Source of the DNA: Candidatus Hydrogenedentota bacterium
Lineage (GTDB): Bacteria; Hydrogenedentota; Hydrogenedentia; Hydrogenedentales; CAITNO01
Length of the DNA: 7,645 nt
Direction: 5' to 3'
Assembly: GCA_023145975.1 (NCBI GenBank)
Contig: JAGLCZ010000343.1
Coordinates: forward strand, 1-7,645
This document shows, piece after piece, positions 1 to 4,412 of the stretch (positions within the stretch are counted from its first letter, which is position 1; every line of letters begins with the position of its first letter). Both the position numbers and the translations under genes were made by a program. Below the pieces are notes generated by a model. That model saw only the letters and a list, made by a program, of their open reading frames with translations, did no database searches and was not told the DNA's origin.

Positions 1-351
1 CGTGACAAAAGAAATAATCCTGCACCCATCGCCTATGTACATGGCGAGCTCTTCGGTGCAAACGGGCTCACTGCGAAACCGGATAATCCCCGTGGCGAAC
101 GCAGTAAATCAATCGAAAACCGCTGCAAGGGTAAAGGCGAATGGAATGTATACGATGTGGTCTTCGTTGACGGGGTGGTGAAACTCTCTGTTAACGGTAA
201 GTTTGTGAATGGCATCAGCCAGTCATCAATCAAAAAGGGCTACCTGTGTTTAGAGTCGGAAGGGGCAGAAATTCATTTTCGTGATATCCGTATACTTGAA
301 CTGCCGCCGGGAGTCACGTCGGAAGAACAGACTGCGCCCGTTGTCAAATAG
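1..351 (+). CDS. DUF1080 / 3-keto-disaccharide hydrolase-like domain protein, C-terminal part (5' truncated by window edge)
   Basis: The frame is open from base 1 to a TAG at 349-351, giving the last 116 residues; the start lies outside the window. The visible part matches the end of the DUF1080 fold (PF06439, a concanavalin/LamG-like beta sandwich): a GEWNVYDVVF strand, then a VVKLSVNGKFVNG hairpin (residues about 59-71), then the typical closing strands GYLCLESEGAEIHFRDIRIL (about 80-99). After the domain a short polar tail (residues 103-116) ends the protein. Members of this family are usually secreted and are linked to sugar or glycoside breakdown in Planctomycetota, Verrucomicrobiota and relatives; the exact substrate here cannot be read. 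The gene is convergent with the minus-strand cluster, only 11 bp from its last stop, and no clear bidirectional terminator is visible between them. It is probably not functionally tied to the ABC genes. Confidence 0.88.
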   Translation, partial: RDKRNNPAPIAYVHGELFGANGLTAKPDNPRGERSKSIENRCKGKGEWNVYDVVFVDGVVKLSVNGKFVNGISQSSIKKGYLCLESEGAEIHFRDIRILELPPGVTSEEQTAPVVK

Positions 352-362
352 GTCGTCCGTAT

Positions 363-584
363 TTACAGGTATTTACGCACCCCCCAAAACAGCCCCAGGA
401 TCAGTACTGCCAACAAGACGGAAAGCACCCCTGAACTTACAAGCATGGGAACACTGCTAAGGGCGAGTCCAAAGAACAAGGTCATCGGATCTTTTTGGCG
501 TACTGCATATACCAACATCGCGGTTCCAACAGCACTACTGAAAAGTACGGTCAACCACCATAAAGCACCGGCATCAGTTTCCAT
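363..584 (-). CDS. Small multi-pass membrane protein (73 aa), last gene of the cluster
   Basis: This is a short, highly hydrophobic protein. Residues 7-28 form one membrane span. Residues 33-69 are nearly all apolar and probably form two more spans broken around Pro46; a basic RQKD turn (29-32) separates the first two and GVRKYL ends the chain. The ATG at 584 is chosen because AAAGGAAG (598-591) lies 6 nt upstream. The ATG at 588 is also near this site but stops after four codons. The pattern (span, Y..RQK turn, FGLAL..P..VSS, final span) recalls a family of about 65-75 residue three-span proteins often labelled 'amino acid transport protein' without solid functional evidence; this is recall, not a search. 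It lies 30 nt behind permease B on the same strand, so co-transcription is likely. It could be an accessory of the transporters or an unrelated passenger. Confidence 0.72.
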   Translation of the reverse strand: METDAGALWWLTVLFSSAVGTAMLVYAVRQKDPMTLFFGLALSSVPMLVSSGVLSVLLAVLILGLFWGVRKYL

Positions 585-614
585 TCATGACTTCCTTTGT
601 GTTCACCCACAAAC

Positions 615-1568
615 TCATCCGCCTGCAGCGCGGTCAGCGGCATACTCACGACGGGTTACAGCAATGATGGTAGCCAGCAGGGATACAGCCATAATAAGCA
701 GCAGCACCACAATGGACTTGGTCGCACTAACCTGAAATACCTCGCGCTGAAAACTTCCCAGAGCAGTTTGTATTTCCACCACATTGCGCTGGGTAGCCAT
801 AACGGGAAGCAGCCCGTCAATATACTTTTTGATAGTGAAAAAATCCACCAGTCCCGGTATCTGGGTAGCAAGCTGCTGCCATCCGTACAGCAGGATAATA
901 CCGTATACAATAGGACGCTTGGTGAAGGCACCGAGAAAAACAGCAAAGCCGCCGTAGGCGAGTAATGCCACAACCATTACCCCAAGATAATGAAGCAATA
1001 AAAGCAAATCGATGGGATTCGTTATACTCAGTTTTTCATGAACTGACGAGGCAATAAAAGTAAGTATCGTCGAACTTATCAATACTACAGATGCGACAAT
1101 CATAAAAGCACAGAACCGGCCAATCACCCAGGCGGAACGGGGCACAGGACGGGTCAGAATATAAGGCATGGTCCGTGTTTCAATATCTTCTGCCACTAGC
1201 ATCCCACCGAAGAAAAGAGCCAGCAACGGCGTAAACACGGTAATATGCAAGTTCTCGACTAGACGCACAAATACTTCATTCCCTGATTCTGCAAAACGGG
1301 AATTGGATAAAAATGCCAATGCTATCGGAATCAGTACAGGTAAAAATGCGATGAGGGTAGCCATCAATAACCGCTTACGGCGAGTCAGCATAATCAACGC
1401 ATGACCACACGAGGCCATTAGATTTGTTATATAGCCGCCGTGTTTTATCGGGTGTCCCGGTTTCAACCAGTCAGGTAATACTCTGACTGGCGGAGTGTCA
1501 CCGTCCCCTGTCGTCACGGGAACAGTTTCAGCAGACATTTTTTCTGGCATATCGTTTGCCGTGTTCAT
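615..1568 (-). CDS. ABC-2 type transporter permease B (317 aa)
   Basis: This is an integral membrane subunit expected to pair with ATPase B, encoded just upstream. About six spans are visible (roughly residues 68-88, 107-127, 148-172, 192-215, 219-240, 284-305). Between spans 2 and 3 lies the hallmark ABC-2 segment: GGMLVAEDIETRTMPYILTR followed by PVPRSAWVIGR (121-151), corresponding to the family pattern of an acidic residue, a Thr, a 'L-x-R-P' turn and an R-S-x-x-x-x-G-R stretch. The first 65 residues are hydrophilic and long for the family, rich in Pro and acidic residues up to about 30, presumably cytoplasmic. The chosen ATG (1568) has GAGGAG at 1577-1572, only 3 nt away, which is tight; the in-frame ATG at 1550 has no visible Shine-Dalgarno. 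The gene starts 37 nt after ATPase B. The substrate is unknown. Confidence 0.88.
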   Translation of the reverse strand: MNTANDMPEKMSAETVPVTTGDGDTPPVRVLPDWLKPGHPIKHGGYITNLMASCGHALIMLTRRKRLLMATLIAFLPVLIPIALAFLSNSRFAESGNEVFVRLVENLHITVFTPLLALFFGGMLVAEDIETRTMPYILTRPVPRSAWVIGRFCAFMIVASVVLISSTILTFIASSVHEKLSITNPIDLLLLLHYLGVMVVALLAYGGFAVFLGAFTKRPIVYGIILLYGWQQLATQIPGLVDFFTIKKYIDGLLPVMATQRNVVEIQTALGSFQREVFQVSATKSIVVLLLIMAVSLLATIIAVTRREYAADRAAGG

Positions 1569-1588
1569 AGGCTCCTCATATCATTCGC

Positions 1589-1605
1589 TGCAGTAGTTTA
1601 CTGCA
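1589..1605 (-). repeat. Perfect 7-bp inverted repeat directly after the ATPase B stop codon
   Basis: TGCAGTA (1589-1595) and TACTGCA (1599-1605) are perfect complements around a 3-nt loop. On the mRNA the hairpin begins at the base after the TGA (1608-1606) of ATPase B and ends about 12 nt before the Shine-Dalgarno of permease B. No U-tract follows, so it does not look like an intrinsic terminator. A role in mRNA stability, processing or setting the ATPase:permease ratio is an inference. Confidence 0.6.
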
Positions 1606-2523
1606 TCAACGCGTCAAGTAATCAAAAACAGATTGCAGACTGTCATCCGCACATTCGATGGCACAAATATCATTCTCACCACGCACCATCATCTCATTAA
1701 GCATTTCGTAACACAGATTCGGATCACGTGTACGCATCACAAAAGCCGCATCTTCAAAGTCAATCGATGTCACATCGGAACAGGCAACAAAAGGCGCGGC
1801 AGTCTCCCGGGGACGGGCACTTTGCACGCGGATAGCATGGGGATGCTTATCGATAAGATCCCGTATATCACGCACACGTCCCTGCGCCAACAAAGAACCC
1901 TTGAACATAAGTGCCACACAATCTGTGATGCGCTCAATCTCATAGAGAATATGACTGGATACGACAACCGTCATACCAATATCGGCAAGAGCCTGAATCA
2001 GAGAATACATTTCGTCCCGTCCCCGTGGATCCAGTCCATTCATGGGTTCATCGAGAAAAAGCAACTCCGGGTTGGCACTCAACGCCTGTGCAATTTTGAT
2101 ACGCTGCCGCATACCTTTACTATAGGTTTCAATGGGATCGTGCATACGAGATGTCATCTGAGTCAATTCGCAGGCATTTTCAGCGGCAATACGCGCCTGC
2201 TTCCTGCCCATGCCCCAATATCGGTTCAGATGATATACAAATTCAAAGCCCGTAGCACTTTCAAAAAAGTTGTCGGTTTCGGGACAGTATCCAATGCGCC
2301 GCAGTACATCCATATTATTACGCGGGGTATCCCCAAATATACGCACCTCCCCGCGGCTCGGCACATACAATCCCAGCGCCAATTTGATAAAGGTACTTTT
2401 CCCGGCACCGTTCGGCCCCAACAATCCGGTTATCTTTTCATCAATGACCAAATCCAAATTGTTCACAGCAACCACTTCACCAAACCATTTTGAAAGGGAT
2501 TTTGTCTGTATCATTGCTGTCAT
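1606..2523 (-). CDS. ABC transporter ATP-binding protein B (305 aa, ABC-2/CcmA-type)
   Basis: This is a cytoplasmic ATPase subunit powering an ABC-2 transporter, most likely with permease B. All nucleotide-binding elements are present in order: Walker A GPNGAGKST (36-44); Q-loop region GYCPETDNFF (78-87), where Glu82 stands in place of Gln; signature YSKGMRQR (134-141); Walker B LLFLDEP (154-160) with catalytic Glu159; D-loop GLDP (163-166); and H-loop His191 within VVVSSHIL. Residues about 220-305 form the small C-terminal domain common in this subfamily. The ATG at 2523 overlaps the permease A stop by 4 nt (ATGA type), and GGAGA lies 7 nt upstream, so it is preferred over the ATG at 2514. 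The short N-terminus and the length near 300 are normal for the family. The coupled start suggests balanced synthesis with permease A; the substrate is not deducible. Confidence 0.95.
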   Translation of the reverse strand: MTAMIQTKSLSKWFGEVVAVNNLDLVIDEKITGLLGPNGAGKSTFIKLALGLYVPSRGEVRIFGDTPRNNMDVLRRIGYCPETDNFFESATGFEFVYHLNRYWGMGRKQARIAAENACELTQMTSRMHDPIETYSKGMRQRIKIAQALSANPELLFLDEPMNGLDPRGRDEMYSLIQALADIGMTVVVSSHILYEIERITDCVALMFKGSLLAQGRVRDIRDLIDKHPHAIRVQSARPRETAAPFVACSDVTSIDFEDAAFVMRTRDPNLCYEMLNEMMVRGENDICAIECADDSLQSVFDYLTR

Positions 2524-3395
2524 GATGCAATCTCCGCGCGTCGTACTTTACGCAATATAATCAACAGCGAAATAAGACACACAACAGAAATATACAGGAA
2601 ACACCAGTACCAGGAAAGGGAAAATAATATACGATGATCACCAAAGAGCGTCTCTCCAACACGACGTATCGACAGGGGGAAGGAAATCGCCATATAGTCA
2701 CGCTGCCGCAGCATACCTGCAAACAATACTCCCAGACTGGAGTTCGCTACCAACGCCATAATAATTGTGATGGCGGCATAGTTTTGACTGGGAAGCAATG
2801 AAGAACACGCCAATACTGCCAACGTAATGGGAATAATAATGACCAGAGAATACCCAATGATAGAAAAAGGCCACCACCAACTCGCCGACAACGTATCCAT
2901 AGACGGCAAAAGTAAATTATGCAGTCCCACGAGTATGACACCGGGCAAAGCGGTAATCGACAGCCCCAACAGAACCAGGGTCAATATTTTTCCAAAAGAA
3001 TAATCTGCCCAGGTAAGGGGCTTCGAAAAATATACTTCCATCAGATTGTTTTTGAAATCATTACAAATCATACCTGCGCCGGAATACAATAAAATGATAA
3101 AGAGAATGCTGGTTTGTAAATATAAGAAACTAAAAAAAGTATCCGGACCGATACGAGCAATATCCAGGTTGGCAAAAATAACCTGCAACGGATTATTTGG
3201 ATCCTGGGCAAGCACGTCATACGCCACTATCTGAAGAAGACGCAGGATAATATGCAATGCCGCCAGCAATACCAGTAATTTAAATATTCGAAATTTTACA
3301 AGCGTCTTCATTTCCTGCTCTATCACCACAAGCCACCGAAAATGGTGACGGGGCTGTCCGTCGTATCTGCGATATGTTTTCGTGTAAATGGGCAC
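2520..3395 (-). CDS. ABC-2 type transporter permease A (291 aa, GTG start)
   Basis: This is an inner-membrane subunit expected to pair with ATPase A. The N-terminus MPIYTKTYRRYDGQPR resembles the conserved leader (I-Y-x-x-x-Y-R-x-Y-x-G) of one ABC-2 permease subfamily. About six spans follow (37-58, 90-110, 136-159, 175-200, 206-228, 261-282). The hallmark segment MICNDFKNNLMEVYFSKPLT with a downstream FGK (109-136) sits between spans 2 and 3, as in permease B, though overall sequence similarity to permease B looks low. The start is GTG at 3395, preceded by AAAAGGA 7 nt upstream, inside the last codons of ATPase A. The gap to the ATPase A stop is 3 nt, and the stop overlaps the ATPase B start by 4 nt. 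The tail is short and basic (LRKVRRAEIAS). The substrate is unknown. Confidence 0.9.
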   Translation of the reverse strand: MPIYTKTYRRYDGQPRHHFRWLVVIEQEMKTLVKFRIFKLLVLLAALHIILRLLQIVAYDVLAQDPNNPLQVIFANLDIARIGPDTFFSFLYLQTSILFIILLYSGAGMICNDFKNNLMEVYFSKPLTWADYSFGKILTLVLLGLSITALPGVILVGLHNLLLPSMDTLSASWWWPFSIIGYSLVIIIPITLAVLACSSLLPSQNYAAITIIMALVANSSLGVLFAGMLRQRDYMAISFPLSIRRVGETLFGDHRILFSLSWYWCFLYISVVCLISLLIILRKVRRAEIAS

Positions 3396-3398
3396 GTC

Positions 3399-4412
3399 TT
3401 ATTCCTTTTCCATAACCTGCAGAAACGCTTCTTCAAGACTATGCCGTGACGGCTGAAAATGACGTATCTGCGTCCCGCAGTCACGTGCAATCCGGAACAG
3501 CAGCTGCGCACCATTTTCATGGGGCAGTCGTACCAGCCAGGTATTTAAGGGGTGCAGGCGAACACACTCACATCCTGCCTCACGCACGGCATCTACAAAA
3601 GGCTGGGCACTGTCCCGCAGGCGCACCTCGCAATATTCCAGACGGGGCGCTGTCAGCTCCTCTATACTGCCTGCATGAACGACCTTACCCTTGTCAATCA
3701 TGATCACCTGTTCACACACATGCTGCACATCAGGTAACAGATGCGATGAAACGACAACTGTAACATCCGGTCGCGCCGCAATATCCCGCACCAAATCTAA
3801 TATCTCCAGGCGACCATCAGGATCCAATCCGTTTGTAGGCTCATCAAGAAGCAATAACTTGGGATCATGGAGGATGGCCTGTGCCAATTTTACCCGCTGC
3901 AGCATGCCCGTGGAATAGGTTTCCATATTGCGGTAACGGCTGTCGCCCAGATTTACATAATTGAGTACTTCGTGGGCGCGTTCAAGGGCGTCCACCCGAC
4001 TGATTCCGAAAATACGCCCGCAATAACTTAGAAAAGCCACGGCACTGACTTTCGGGCTGGACACCTCACATTCCGGCATATAGCCCAATCGATGACGAAT
4101 TTCAACAGAACGCGCCGGCATTTCCAAACCGAATATCTTCACCCGTCCCTTATTGGCACGATTAAAACCGAGTATGGTTTTGATCAGGGTACTTTTTCCC
4201 GCGCCATTCGGTCCGAGTAAACCAATGGCACCGCCCCCGATATCCACGTTTACGCCATCAAGCGCAGGGATATCGTTGTAACAAACTGTTACCTCTGAAA
4301 ATTCAATTATCGAAGTCAACCACAAATTCCAGTCTATACCATTGTAGAATACATTTAATGTCCGATTCGCATGCGCAAAGGTGACATGTTCGAACACAAT
4401 ATCAATAGGCAA
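3399..4412 (-). CDS. ABC transporter ATP-binding protein A (up to 337 aa; true start uncertain)
   Basis: This is a cytoplasmic ATPase of the ABC-2/CcmA type, paired with permease A immediately downstream. In the longest reading: Walker A GPNGAGKST (67-75); Q-loop region GYMPECEV (110-117), with Glu114 at the Gln position; signature YSTGMLQR (166-173); Walker B LLLLDEP (186-192) with Glu191; D-loop GLDP (195-198); H-loop His224; and a C-terminal domain ending SLEEAFLQVMEKE, typical of the subfamily. The conserved domain begins at about residue 35 (IIEFSEVTV). No in-frame ATG exists before it. Candidates are TTG at 4412, GTG at 4397, TTG at 4325 or 4319, or a rare ATA/ATT at 4310/4307; none has a convincing Shine-Dalgarno. 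The longest form overlaps the upstream gene by 11 nt. The protein is a paralogue of ATPase B but clearly divergent. The domain call is secure; the first 34 residues may not be translated. Confidence 0.92.
   Translation of the reverse strand: MPIDIVFEHVTFAHANRTLNVFYNGIDWNLWLTSIIEFSEVTVCYNDIPALDGVNVDIGGGAIGLLGPNGAGKSTLIKTILGFNRANKGRVKIFGLEMPARSVEIRHRLGYMPECEVSSPKVSAVAFLSYCGRIFGISRVDALERAHEVLNYVNLGDSRYRNMETYSTGMLQRVKLAQAILHDPKLLLLDEPTNGLDPDGRLEILDLVRDIAARPDVTVVVSSHLLPDVQHVCEQVIMIDKGKVVHAGSIEELTAPRLEYCEVRLRDSAQPFVDAVREAGCECVRLHPLNTWLVRLPHENGAQLLFRIARDCGTQIRHFQPSRHSLEEAFLQVMEKE
3403..3409 (-). promoter_or_regulatory. Ribosome binding site supporting the GTG start of permease A
   Basis: AAAAGGA lies 7 nt before the GTG at 3395. 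It is made from the final Glu-Lys-Glu codons of ATPase A, whose TAA falls between the site and the start. This arrangement supports the GTG and points to translational coupling of the pair. Confidence 0.7.

Noticed and set aside
340..375. Bidirectional terminator between the convergent genes
   Set aside because: No stable inverted repeat with a T-run is visible in the short gap or its flanks.
575..588. ATG at 588 just before the small membrane protein start
   Set aside because: It opens only four codons (Met-Asn-Gly-Asn) before a stop; it is probably incidental to the ATGAATG sequence.
615..973. Overlapping open frames on both strands inside permease B
   Set aside because: They are alternative frames of a clear ABC-2 permease; their translations show no domain of their own.
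1633..2493. 286-codon open frame on the plus strand opposite ATPase B
   Set aside because: It is antisense to an ABC ATPase with complete motifs; its translation has no recognisable domain and a shadow-like composition (rich in His, Thr, Ile).
4320..4380. Internal promoter before the ATPase A domain (TACAAT, TATAGA boxes)
   Set aside because: No acceptable -35 hexamer at 16-18 bp; AT-rich boxes alone are not convincing.
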